64,000 bases of DNA from Kalaharituber pfeilii. Taxonomy: Eukaryota; Ascomycota; Pezizomycetes; Pezizales; Pezizaceae. Below the pieces are notes generated by a model that did not search any database, was not told the DNA's origin, and saw only the letters and a program-made list of their open reading frames with translations. Below are positions 11,514 through 22,204 of the stretch, in pieces (the stretch's first letter is position 1; each line of letters starts with the position of its first letter). The position numbers and the translations under genes were made by a program. Location: assembly GCA_015179045.1 (NCBI GenBank), contig WHUZ01000055.1:1-64000 (forward strand). Reading direction: 5' to 3'.

Positions 11514-14500
11514 ATGCCCAGTGGCCCCACTGTGCGGTATTCAGATACCACCCCAAGCTCTCCCCTCCGCTACGCAAACAAGGACGGATCAAAGTACATC
11601 ACTGTCAACCGGAAGTCTCCTAACCCTGAGTCAAAGGTAGCACAGGTTGAAGATCAGCAATCTGTCTCGCAATTGAACTCCAACGAACTGGCTTCTGCAA
11701 TGGATTATTCCAAAACAACGAACGACATTCCCGCGGGATTAGGCGGACAAGGTGCTTCCGGAGCGAGCAAGAAGAAAAAGAAGAAGAAATCAAAGGGCCA
11801 ACCACAACATCAGCCGGCAGCAGCGATTCAAGGTCATCTTGACTCACAGAGTAGTTTTGGTCAGCCAGTGCAAAATAACCATGCTACAAATGGTCCGTCC
11901 ACCAGAGGCACAGTCACTGGTTCACCTGTTGAGTACCAACAACATATAAAGGCCTCACTGGCAGAGTTTGAAGCTTCAGAGCTTGCTGACCAGGATCATG
12001 AAGACATGTACTACTCGGACGAGGAAGCACCCTACGATCCCCAATACGCCAAGAGCAATAGCCACCCACAGCAACCAGAAGGACCTCCGTCAACAGGAAA
12101 AAAGAAAAAGAATAAGAAAAAGAAGAAATCACCCAATAACCCGGATTTATACCAAAGCGGGGGAGTAAATACTTCTACTTCGGGAGGTGGTGAAAAGGGA
12201 GATTCCGGGAATCAAGGGTCATCGAAAAAAGCTAAAGACAGAATATGGAATACCTCAACAGTTGAAGAACGAGAGAGAATAAAAGAATTCTGGTTATCGT
12301 TAGGAGAGGAGGATCGTCGGTCGCTAGTCAAAGTGGAGAAGGAGGCAGTGCTCAAGAAGATGAAGGAGCAGCAGAAGCACTCGTGCTCTTGTAGTGTATG
12401 TGGCAGGAAGCGAACTGCAATCGAGGAGGAGCTCGAAGTATTATACGATGCTTACTACGAAGAACTCGAACAGTATGCAAACCAGCAGCAATCTAAATTT
12501 GTTGGAAGTGTCTCTCCACTACCTCCACATTTCTCAACAAGAGGGCCTCCCCCTCCGCCTCTAGGACCTCCGCAAAACAGGATAGAAGAGCTAGAAGATG
12601 ATGAAGATGATTACGAGGATGACTACGAGGACGATGAGGGGGATGATGAAGATGCTGAAGATGAGCCGTTGCCTGAAAATGATCCGCGACACGATTTCTT
12701 TACCTTCGGTAATAGTCTTACGGTACAAGGTTGGCTATATCTATTCCATTATGCCATTGAAGGTGTTGTGTCTCATGGTTTTTGAGTGGCAAAAAATTAA
12801 CTAACATTAATCGTGTGTAGGTGGAATATTAACTGTAGCGGATGACTTGCTGAAAAATGACGGAAAGAAGTTCATAGAGATGATGGAACAATTGGCAGAG
12901 AGGAGAATGCAGCGGGAAGAAGAGGCTAGTGCAGCCGCAAGCGGTCATCTAAATATGACAATGTCTATGTCTGCGCATGGACAGCATCCTAACAACCACC
13001 CACCACAACCAGAATTTGAGGATGAAGAAGAGGAGGAAGAGGACGAGGAGGATTATGAGAATTATGATGATGAGGAGGAAGAGGATGAAGCTGTGAGCGG
13101 ACACCTTAATATTCAAACACAACCTTGTGTTCTTCAAGGTTCTGTCCAACATCTGCTAATTCTAGTGTTGCTCTAATTACAGGATCCAATGACTGAGGAG
13201 CAGCGTATGGAGGAAGGCCGCCGAATGTTTCAAATCTTTGCTGCCCGAATGTTTGAGCAGCGCGTGCTACAAGCATATCGCGAGAAAGTGGCCCAGGAAC
13301 GACAACGTAGGCTGCTAGAAGAGCTTGAGGAGGAGAATCGGCTTAAGGAAGAGCGTGAGCAAAGGAGAGTGAAGGAAAAGGAAAGGAAACGAGATCGTAA
13401 ACGGCAACAAAAGCAGGCTAAAGAGGAGGAAAGGTTGAGACGGGAGGCTGAGAAGGCTGCCGAAGAGGCTGCGCTCAAGGCTATAGAAGAAAAGAAGCAA
13501 GAGGAACTCAGGAAGCGCAGGGAAGAGCAGAGGCTGAAGAAGGAAGCTGAGCGGAGAGCTATGGAGGAGGAGCGGCAGAGGAAGGAGGAAGAGAAACGAA
13601 AAAGATTGCAGGAAGAGCGGGAAAGGGAGGCTGAACGCGAGCGGAAACGGAAAGAACATCAGGAGAGAGAAAGGAAGAAAAAAGAGGAGGCTGCTAAAAA
13701 AGCAAAGGAGGAAAAGGAAGCAAGGGAGAAGGAGGCACGGGAGAAGAGGGAAAAAGAAGAGCGGGAAAGACGAGCGCGTGAGGCAAAGGCAAAGAAACAA
13801 GCTGAGGAGGAGAAATTACGCAGGGAAGAGGAGGAGCGTCGAGCGGCAGCGGCAGCGACAAATGCTGCAGCGCTTGCTGCAGCTCGTGCCCAAGAAAAGT
13901 TGGCTGCAGTCCAAAGTGCTCAAGCGCCACATCAATACAACTCTCCTCATCTATCTGTAGCCGCTCCAGCTGTTCCCAAGCAGCCCATAAGTGTTCTGCC
14001 CTCGCCCCGGCCCAGGCAGGCCTCACAGCAAGGCTCAGTGGGATCCTCACCGCAAACTCCACAGGTTTTGCCCCGGATCAACTCCTCTGCCTCCCCTAGT
14101 ACGCCAATACTGCAGCAATCAGCGACTGGACCTGCTGGACCTGCCAAATCCATCTTTACACACAATCAGTTCACTACTCCACAGCCCAGTTCACCGCTTA
14201 TACAAACACCCCATACCATGGGGCCTCCACCCGGTGTGCCATCACCCTTTGCGGAATCATCATTTCCCGGGCTTTCTCCAATGGGTATGAATGGGCTTAC
14301 GCCATTCATTGGGGGTATGCCTCAACGTCAGGGAATGGGCAATGGTATGCCAATGTATATGCAAGGCCCTTTACCGTCAGGTAATCCTCAATACAGAGGC
14401 TTCACGAATACGAATGGCTTACCAATGCCTATACCATCGGCGCCAGGCTTGCGGCCCGTTGCTCAAGCCGGGCGTGGTGTATTCATGTCAGATCTGGGGG

Positions 14501-15817
14501 GATTCCCGCAACCCATAGGCTCTCCTATACCTCCAGCCAGTTTGCCTATGTTTACTCCAAGTTCACCTTTTCCAATGGCAAGGCCAGACACTATTCCTCC
14601 AGCGATGCATACGCATACACGGCAACATTCAGGAAGTTTCGACGACAGACCTATCCACAGACACATCCAGCCTACACCCATTCAGAGACCTCAGAGTACC
14701 GCGCCAAAGCCTGATGACCAATCTAGTTCCAAATTAACAGTGGGCGAATTAAGCAATGTCTTAGGGTCACGTGCCCTCATTGATGATGATGGTCTCGATA
14801 TGCCTTTTGCTGAGAACCTGCCCCCAACTAGGCGAGGAAGCAGCATTTTCAGCTCCAGACCCTCAATGGGATTTGGTAACATATTTGGCCCAATTGGAAG
14901 TAAGTTTAAATTAGCTGCGGATAAAATTATGGATTAAAGAACTGATAAGGGTATAGCCCCGAGCAAGGAAGTATTTGGAACTTCTCCAATTGTCGACTGG
15001 GGAACTATGCCGACTCACCATTCGGTTGGTGGCTGGACTAATGGAGCTGGTAAGCCACCTGCGTTCTGGCTGTTGATTGAATGCCTTCTCCCTTCATTTT
15101 ACTTCATTTTCACTTTCTTTTTTCATGCGTCTGGCACTTGTTCGTCATCTGACCAGAGCACATCAACTATCAGGTTGGTCTGACAAAGATACTCCAAGGC
15201 GTCGTCGTGGGGAAACCCGGCTAGACCAGATCCGGCTGTTGGCGTGTAAGGTCTGCCAAGAACATTCTGGGCCCAATAACAGCTTTCTTGAGCAAGGGAT
15301 GGTTCTCAAGGCCATGACTGCTGCCGCGCCGCCAGAGCTGCAGCTCCCGATATTACAACGGGAGATTGACGATCTGGTGGAGGTGGAGGGAGACGCTCAG
15401 AACGGGGGAGGGAGCTTTATCATTGATCGCGATCAGCACGGGAATACGTTAATAAAATTCGAACCGAGTGACCTGGATGCAGATAGAGATAAGGTTGCGA
15501 TGATACCGGGGGAGATTGGAAGCCCATCTACGATTGGCTCATTCCCATCCGGCGGAGGCTTCTCGGGGCCGGTACCGCCTGTGGGGCCGCCCCCAGGGAT
15601 AGGCCCAATGGCGATGTGTAGTAACATAGGCACCGTAGGAAGCGCCCCTGGTACAGGGGGGGGTTTCAAGTTTGGAAGCGTTGGTAGCGGAGTTAGTAGC
15701 AGTAGTAGTGGAGTAGTAGGATCAGGAGGAGGGGGAATAGCCGGAGCAGGAGCCGGCATAGCACTCTCATCCTCTTCCAGCACACCCTCCAGTAATACAA
15801 ATCAGTTTATGGCGTAG
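11514..15817 (+). CDS. nst1: Nst1-family stress-response protein
   Basis: Model: 11514-12729, 12821-13092, 13183-14899, 14957-15049, 15174-15817; 1313 residues. Order of parts: N-terminal Ser/Gln-rich region with Lys clusters (KKKKKKKSK), a conserved block ([19 protein letters not shown], then a [10 protein letters not shown] cysteine motif), acidic Asp/Glu stretches, the conserved [20 protein letters not shown] segment, about 200 residues of charged Lys/Arg/Glu coiled coil, a long Pro/Gln/Met-rich region, and a conserved C-terminal domain (RLLACKVC ... QNGGGSFII ... LIKFEPSD) ending in Gly/Ser repeats. This is the layout of fungal Nst1, named for salt tolerance in yeast and thought to be cytoplasmic; its biochemistry is poorly known. 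The 13092 donor (GTGAGC) was preferred because it joins the acidic stretch to DPMTEEQ in frame. The acceptors at 14956 and 15173 were fixed by frame and conservation. Confidence 0.9.
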
Positions 15818-17872
15818 TTTATCTTCTTTTCCTTTACCTTCTTCTGCTTTCCTGTTTTTGTTTTGTTTCCCGCTGTTTTCTCACTAGCTTGTCCCTTTGT
15901 TCCAAAGCCGGCATCATAATCATGGGTTTTTTCCTAGTCTTTGTTGTTTTCGTTCCTTTTTTTTTTTTTGTACAGGGGGTTCTTGTTTTTGTTCTTTTGT
16001 TTACAATGTTTAACATTCAAACACGTTTTTCTGATCGACTGAATTCCTTTCTTTGCGTGGCCCTTTTTTTTTCTTTTTCTTTTTCTTTATTAAAAAGAAA
16101 AAAAAAAAGAAATTCCTGCCGCGGGGCAGGAAAAACTTGAAACTCTTTTGCTCGTACATCATCTTATCTAACTCATACATAAGCTGTTATTCACTCTTAA
16201 CCAAGAGAAAACGGAAATGGAAAACGTTTTTTTCCATCTCCATTACCCTGAATAATTGAAGATGGAAAAAACTAAAATATTCAAAGTCATGTGACAGCTG
16301 TACACACAATATGTGTGCATGCACTCACTACATGCTTCTGCCTAAACTGTAAGAAAAAAAAAAAAAAAAGGAAAAAAACACCACATAAGAGGTTCCAGAT
16401 GGGGGAAACGTAGACCACACTATATACATCGTTCTCGCATAACAACCCTCCCCGACACCCTCCCCCACCACACACAGTCCAACCTTACCCTCAACTCTCT
16501 TCTTGAATTCAGAAATAGAAAAAAACCTTTCCATCACTACATACAACGTCTAAACGCGCATAGGTTTAGAATACATAATTATCATAGACACATGCTTTAC
16601 TACTGAACCAACCTTCCTTTTATTAAGAATGTAAATGCTTTGCCCCTCTAGCCCCCAATTGGAAGGATCAAGAAAACAAATACTGCCCACCCTCAACTTC
16701 ATTACCGCACGTCCCCAAAAAGTAAGATTATGTAATTTTCACACAATTGCACGGCCTTAACATAATTTCCCTTCCAACTAGGGTCTCACGTAGTCTCGTA
16801 ACCAGACTAGGTCTCACGCACAACACAGATCATATATATATATTTCGTATGGCAAAACCTACATCTTTCCAGCTATTTTTCATTTTTTTTTTTTTTCTTT
16901 TAATAGGGAAAAAAAAAGAGCTGACAAGAAATACCACACTAGACAAATAAACAAGACCTGCACATGAGGAAGCAAACTCAAAAATCAACACTGAGAAAGC
17001 CAGAAAAATTTTCACTCAGCCATAAAAGAGAGAAAAGTGAAATAGAACTAATTCCAGAAACCTTACATTTCCCGTCTCATCCAGAGCAAAGAAACCAACT
17101 AGCACGCGATAAGGGCCTTACAAAGAGCGAAGCTAATGAAGGTTTAAGTAAAAGCAAGGTTTCCAATGCATACAAAAGGTAAAAAAGGATGATGGAATAT
17201 CCATTTGGTGCGAGGACTGAGGACAGCTGAAAGTATGTTCTCTGAACCCCAATATCACCATTGCCTCATTTGACACGCTCCTGTTCCTGCTATTTTCTAC
17301 TTTTGACAACTTCCACCTGACAATCGTTACCTCTCAAACTGATAATTCCATCCGTTCCATCAAATCCAGATCGAGCCCAAATTCCCCAACTGAAAGTTGA
17401 ATAATAGCAACTAAGGATAAACATAGTGACGGCGCATAAAAGCAAGAAATCCGGTGAGTTAAAAAAAAAAAAAAGAGGACAAGATTCCACAAACAATTCA
17501 AACAAGCTCCGGCAAATCCCACTACTTTTTTTTTCTTGAAAAGTGCATATCCAGGAGAGAAATAAGATTGTACAATGAAGGGGAAAAAAGCTGGTTGAGA
17601 CGTTCTCCCTGCTGAATGTACTGTTGACGGACGAAGGCTGTCGCAAAACAAGAGGATTGTCATATGGTTGCTGCTTGTTGGTGTCCTGGCTGGGGTGTTG
17701 CTCAATTGTCCTGCACCTGAATGTATTTACCAATCTCTTTTTCTTGCTCCTCCGCTGCCACCTCCGCCGTGTTTGCTTCCAGAAGAGAGTTGTCCAGTGC
17801 CGTTGGATGCACGGAATCTACCACCCACACAAAACCGTTCACACCCAACCGTTAGCGAACAAAATATACGTC
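15818..17872. other. intergenic between convergent nst1 and SR gene
   Basis: This is the tail-to-tail region of nst1 (+) and the SR gene (-). It is AT-rich, with T runs near 15959-15969 and 16065-16087, A runs near 16351-16368 and 16095-16108, and a T run near 16885-16897. These fit 3' untranslated regions on both strands. Open frames here are low-complexity and have no domain. I see no RNA gene. Confidence 0.5.
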
Positions 17873-19913
17873 TTAACGACGACGACTATAATAATAATCA
17901 TCATCACGGTGGTGACCGCCTTTGCTGTCGCTATAATACCTGGGTGGGCTCCTTCCTCCTCCTCCTCTTGGAGACAAACGACCTCCCCTAACTGGTACCA
18001 GATCTTCCGGTGGAGGTGGCGGACCCCTACGACTGCTTCCGTTAGCATAAGATGAAGGAGCGTCGCCGTCAAATCGACTCTTAGGTGGGTAAGGATCATC
18101 TGGATATGGGCGTCTGTACGCATCATCGACAGGAGGGGGTCCACGACGCGGTGGAGGCGAGTAACGATCACGAGGATCGGTGCGAGGAGCTCTATCAGAG
18201 TAGTATGGCTCGCGGGTGCGTGGTGAACGATCGCGATAATCTCTGCGTGGGGAATAATCGCGAGTGCGACGAGGTGGTGAGTATCCACGCTCGCGTACTG
18301 GACCAGGTGAATAACGACGATGTGGTGGTGGGGACCTAGAACGATAACGTCCGCCACCTCCATTACGTGGTGGTGGGGGTGGAAAAGGTGCACCATCCTG
18401 TAATTGTCAGGCATTAATATTTAACGTGTTTTGTAAAGCGGAAAAAGGGAACCATTATACGCACACCAACGTCGGCCACGCAGGTAACACGGTTTCCCTT
18501 AAAATCAGTATTATCGAGTTTTAGAATTGCTTCCCTCAGGTCCTCATGGGTTTCAAATTCGACCACGCTTCACACGCACAGTATTAGCTGCATTGCTTGC
18601 ACGCAGTCGTTGTACCTGTGCACACTTACCCACGGCCATCTCGGCTAACTTCGCTGAAAACGACATCGACATTCGATCTCCGGGCAAAATCCTTTAAGTC
18701 CTATTGTAGAGAAATGCTTGAATGAGTTTCCAGTCCAGATAAGTACTCCCAGGTATATGCGCGCTAGCATGAGGTAGCAGGAGCAGCAGCAACATAGACG
18801 AAGCATCGCTAGGAACACCCGGAATCACAATCCAAATCCTGGAAAGTATAAATCTCGGCGAGGGGATCCATTCAAGAGCCAAAAAGATGGAGCAATTGTT
18901 GGGGCTGTGAAAATAGCGCACCGCTGCACATGTGATAGGGTGTCCCGCCAGAGCTCGAATACATGAGGGAAGGAGACTTCCCGTTATGACTCAACTCCAT
19001 GGATCCAACAGGAAGGCAAGCGCACTGGGTATCATGGTAGACCAGTAGAGTAGCAGTCCTGCTCGTTCAATCCTAGTTTTATCCATTCCGGATACAGGAA
19101 GGAATACCAGGCATGCGGGTCCACACAGGTGACAGGCTCAAGCAAAAGAGACAAGACAGAAGGAAGCCGTTCCTGGTGTTCAAGAAACCAACGCGACAGG
19201 GAGGGAAAGTTTGATTTTGCTAACCTGCCAGCTTGTATCGGGGTGTAGTCCAGAAATATTCATTCTAAATTGGGTGCGACGTGTGCGTGGATATCTGTTG
19301 TCCATAGCATAGTTGCTTTCGCGCGGTACGTGTCGATTACCACGAGCAAATTGCACGGTTAAGCGCTGGCCTTTGAATTCTCTGCCGTCTGTAGCCATGC
19401 GTGAAAGTTTAGTTGATCGATTCTCTGTATTTTTTTTTCTCTCCTCTCTTTTTCTTTTTTTTTAATTTTATTTTTTTAATTTTATTTTTTTTTTTTTTTT
19501 TTTGGGGGGGGGGTCCCGTCTCGTTTTATTTTTTGGTCTGGAGGGGAGAGGGAAAAGAATGAGGAGCCAGGAATGGGTCAAACTTACGGTAGGCTAGAAG
19601 GACACGAGTGGAGTCAATCAATCAGCGATTCCAAGCCAATTTGTCATGTGATAGGTGCGCTACTTACCAGGAACAATGTCCTTTGGATCTTCTTCATTAT
19701 CGTACTGGATGAATCCAAATCCATTCATCAGTTTGACTTCTACAATATGACCAGAACCATGCTGTTTAAAAAAGTCCTCGACCTCTCTCTTGGTGACTTC
19801 GAAATAAGATAAATCTGTTAGCACGAGGCGCGACGGGGTCACGAGGCAAGTGGGCACATACCATCTCGAGGCAGATTTCCCAAGTATAGACGGGTACCAG
19901 AGTATTCACCCAT
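17873..19913 (-). CDS. SR-type splicing factor with two RRMs (Srp2-like)
   Basis: Model: complement(17873-18397, 18465-18567, 18630-18700, 19225-19388, 19588-19593, 19668-19796, 19862-19913), 349 residues, in frame throughout. RRM1 starts at about residue 7 with TRLYLGNLPRDVTKREVEDFF and carries the NGFGFIQY RNP1-like strand. RRM2 begins at TQFRMNISGLHPDTSWQDLK and continues through VVEFETHEDL. The C-terminal third is an Arg/Ser/Pro/Tyr-rich tail with many RSP, YSP and RD repeats. Such proteins bind exonic RNA and recruit the spliceosome in the nucleus; the tail is usually phosphorylated. The gene carries a 6-nt microexon (separate entry) and one intron of 524 nt (18701-19224), several times longer than its others except the one at 19389-19587. 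A 36-nt poly(A) tract lies upstream on the sense strand. It is probably the S. pombe srp2 or yeast Npl3/Gbp2 relative; exact orthology not established. Confidence 0.88.
18701..19224 (-). other. unusually long intron in SR-factor gene
   Basis: Donor GTTAGC at 19224, acceptor CAATAG at 18701, 524 nt, lying just after the first strand of RRM2. Other introns in this gene are 62-74 nt, apart from those flanking the microexon. The intron has balanced composition rather than low complexity. Long introns of SR genes in several eukaryotes hold poison exons used for autoregulation; that possibility is inference here. Confidence 0.6.
19588..19593 (-). other. 6-nt microexon in SR-factor RRM1
   Basis: On the minus strand CCTACC is preceded by TCCTTCTAG and followed by GTAAGTTTG, both near-perfect splice sites. 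The upstream exon ends ...ATTGTTCCT G (phase 1) and the downstream exon begins AC GGC AGA. With the microexon the join reads DIVPAYHGREFKGQRL, matching the [A][FY]HG element that precedes the last RRM1 strand in fungal SR proteins. Without it the join is DIVPDGREF, still in frame but two residues short. The alternative acceptor at 19425 would add ten unconserved residues instead. Confidence 0.8.
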
Positions 19914-20018
19914 TGCTCTCTGAGTATTCCTCGGGACTAGGACGGTTTGGTGTGGTGAAAAGTGACGCTCAGATTCCTGATGCGACGTGCGGCTAAGATA
20001 AATCTGTTGCTGCTGTGG

Positions 20019-20020
<2 letters not shown>

Positions 20021-20056
<36 letters not shown>
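20021..20056. repeat. 36-nt T run, poly(A) on SR-gene sense strand
   Basis: An uninterrupted T run 108-143 nt upstream of the SR-factor start codon when read on the coding strand, where it is poly(A). If transcribed it would sit in the 5' leader. Confidence 0.95.
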
Positions 20057-20301
20057 CGTCGTCTTCTTTCAGTCTGTGGGAGGAACAGAAGAAAGAACAG
20101 AAGGGCGTGCGTGTGATGAAGAGAAGGGGGTTTAAGATTAGTTTGGGCTGAAGGAGGGGGGGGATGAGTGATAATGAGATTGGAATGTATTTGTATTTTT
20201 CTTTTTTCTTTTCCCTTTTTTTTTTTTTTCTTGTTGATAATTAATTGTTCGATTCCTTGAAGGGAAGGGCTGGGTGTTGGGTGGTGGGTTGTTCGCGGAG
20301 A

Positions 20302-20328
20302 GGGTTGGGGGTTGGGGGTTGGGGGGGG
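20302..20328 (+). promoter_or_regulatory. potential G-quadruplex
   Basis: Plus-strand GGGTTGGGGGTTGGGGGTTG followed by eight G: four or more runs of at least three G separated by TT loops, fitting the four-run quadruplex pattern. It lies about 390-415 nt upstream of the SR-factor start codon on the template strand side. Function is inferred from pattern only. Confidence 0.6.
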
Positions 20329-20590
20329 CGCCTTGGGAGGGGCGACAGCGTGTGGGCGCGTGAGCGTGTGGGAGGAGAGAATTTTTCTGGAGTTGACTTT
20401 AGCGCGAGCTGTGAGGCAAAACTCTCACTGCAGGCCGGGAGGAAGGCTGCTGGCGGGCGGCGGGCGGCGGGCGGCGGGTGTGGGCGCGAGGGGACAGAGG
20501 GCCTAGCTGAGCCCGGCACCAAGGCTGACGTCTGCGGTGCTGTTACTCACCGCTGCAGCGCAGAGCAGCGCGATTGCGATCAGCACGAGG

Positions 20591-20630
20591 GAAATGCGGA
20601 AATGCGGAAATGCGGAAATGCGGAAATGCG
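20591..20630. repeat. tandem octamer GAAATGCG, 5 copies
   Basis: Five perfect head-to-tail copies of GAAATGCG. Just upstream (about 20454-20478) is a second short array of GGGCGGC. Both lie in the GC-rich block upstream of the SR gene. Confidence 0.95.
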
Positions 20631-21226
20631 GCCTGCCGTGCTTCTGGACACGAGCGACGGCCGATGGCAGCAGCGCGCAGCCAGGCCAGCCATGAATACA
20701 AGTGCCGAAGCCCCATCCAGGCCCACCCCCCCACACACACACATATGAGCACGCGACGTCGACTGTGCACTCGCGCAACACCCGCACATCCACAGCATCA
20801 ACATCAACTCCCCTGCGCGTCCTTCACATTTCCCGCAAAATACTGATACATTTATATACCCCGTCTGCCCGCATGCTGTACCGGCACCATTTCGGCGCTC
20901 ATACAAGCTCACAGCCAGCTGCCTCTCAGGCCGCTATCGTACTTAAAAGTGTATGCTACTTAACCGCAAGCCGGAGCAGATCTTTGTAGCTCTCACAATT
21001 CCTTAAGCCTCCTCCCCCCCCTCCCCCCCCTAAAGCAGGCCTGAATCTGGGCGCATTTGGAGTGACAAGGATGCGATATGCAACATCATGACGCTTGCCC
21101 GCAAACGAACAGTGACGCATCTCGCGCAGCAATCTACGCCCAACACAACTTATCGTGACTAGTCGATAAGCACTGGTGATGCATTGATGTTGCCGTGGCA
21201 ACACTCCTCTGACGTCGTCTCAATAT

Positions 21227-22204
21227 CTATAAGTGCCAGTGCCTGCGTGCATACCCTCCCCCAATGCCCATACAAGTCCCTATTAGAATCCCAATCGCTC
21301 CACCCCGTGCTAACCACTCCAAATGGTCCCTGAGCCTCAACAATACTCTTTCCTTGGATGATTCCCGGAAGGCATGAATAACGCGAACTATCACAATGCC
21401 CAGCAAAGCACACACTTCCCACGGTATCAGAATCGGTGCGGCGAGAATATAGCTCCCGATCTCGATGATCCAAAACCGCGCATTTCTCCACAATTGTGCA
21501 CATACAGGCTGCCATGTCTCCCATTTTTCTTCATAATTCGCTATTAGTACGAGAAACCATGCCGTGAAAGCTGGACTCTTTGTAGGAAATCGATAACAGT
21601 TGTCCTGTTCAGGAGATTCTGCACTTGTATCTGAGGCGCAATTTCTATTCCTGAGGCTCAAACACGATTCAATTCGTTCCGCAATTTTGGAGGACGAGCC
21701 ACATCGACAGGAGTTATAAAATTGTAGCGTGCGTCTCCGATTTGGTGCATGTTCTTCTGATTGTGACACAGTAATTCTCCACAACCTCTTCACGCTGGCT
21801 AAAATCTTTCCTCGAGCTCGGTCTAGCTTCTTCCCTCGCTTGGCAGAACCATTAATTGTTCCATGCATTACAAGAGTCGGGTTACCGAACGGTTGATGAA
21901 TCGAGCCATGCAACCCTTCAGCTTTTACACAGCTATGCTCATGTCCTCCCGGCGTTTTGCTATGCCCAAGCCGTCTAGGTTTAATGCCCGGCACCTGCCT
22001 CTTCTTGACGTCAAGCCGTTGCAGCGGGTGTGTTGCCCACCGTACAATTCCAGGTAAATAAAAGGGCTTATTTGCCCCGAATTCGACTGGACCGGAATCA
22101 GGTAAGCGGAAGCCTTCCTCCTGTACCCTCTTCCCAGCTACTACTGGCGGAGATAAAGGGACAGTGACATAGTCACTCATACTTTCTGGGGTATATCGGG
22201 ACAT
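21227..22204 (-). CDS. hypothetical membrane protein, 325 residues
   Basis: Single open exon from ATG 22204 to the stop at 21227. I do not recognise the family. The N-terminal 235 residues are polar and basic, with His- and Cys-rich patches but no clear domain. Residues about 243-275 are strongly hydrophobic (WIIEIGSYILAAPILIPWEV and following). A charged amphipathic segment (about 279-297) and a glycine-rich hydrophobic stretch (about 301-318, AIGILIGTCMGIGGG) come next. This suggests a protein anchored by a C-terminal hairpin of two membrane segments. It stands alone, with a gene-poor region on its upstream side. Being long, open and on the same strand as neighbours it may be real, but codon evidence is weak and it could be an orphan or lineage-restricted gene. 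Confidence 0.5.
   Translation of the reverse strand: MSRYTPESMSDYVTVPLSPPVVAGKRVQEEGFRLPDSGPVEFGANKPFYLPGIVRWATHPLQRLDVKKRQVPGIKPRRLGHSKTPGGHEHSCVKAEGLHGSIHQPFGNPTLVMHGTINGSAKRGKKLDRARGKILASVKRLWRITVSQSEEHAPNRRRTLQFYNSCRCGSSSKIAERIESCLSLRNRNCASDTSAESPEQDNCYRFPTKSPAFTAWFLVLIANYEEKWETWQPVCAQLWRNARFWIIEIGSYILAAPILIPWEVCALLGIVIVRVIHAFRESSKERVLLRLRDHLEWLARGGAIGILIGTCMGIGGGYARRHWHL

Larger units (their letters stand above)
19914..21226. other. SR-gene upstream region, low-complexity and G-rich
   Basis: Upstream of the minus-strand SR gene. It holds a 36-nt T run (20021-20056, poly(A) on the sense strand), a T run at 20218-20230, a G-rich block (20302-20328), GGGCGGC repeats (about 20454-20478) and GAAATGCG repeats (20591-20630). 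Overlapping frames between 20240 and 21000 are composition-driven and not accepted as genes. The right end should include the 3' region of the next minus-strand gene. Confidence 0.45.

Noticed and set aside
13230..13800. Antisense open frames of up to 161 residues over nst1
   Set aside because: They are the shadow of the Lys/Arg/Glu coiled coil (Phe/Leu/Ser-rich reverse translation).
17839..18414. 191-residue minus-strand frame rich in His and Ile
   Set aside because: It is a shifted frame over the Arg/Ser tail of the SR factor, whose own frame continues the RRMs.
18694..18921. 75-residue minus-strand frame near the SR-factor RRM2
   Set aside because: It lies almost wholly inside the 524-nt intron and shows no RRM or other domain.
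20241..20990. Several overlapping frames of 64-167 residues
   Set aside because: They come from G-rich and tandem-repeat DNA, contradict one another on both strands, and hold no domain.
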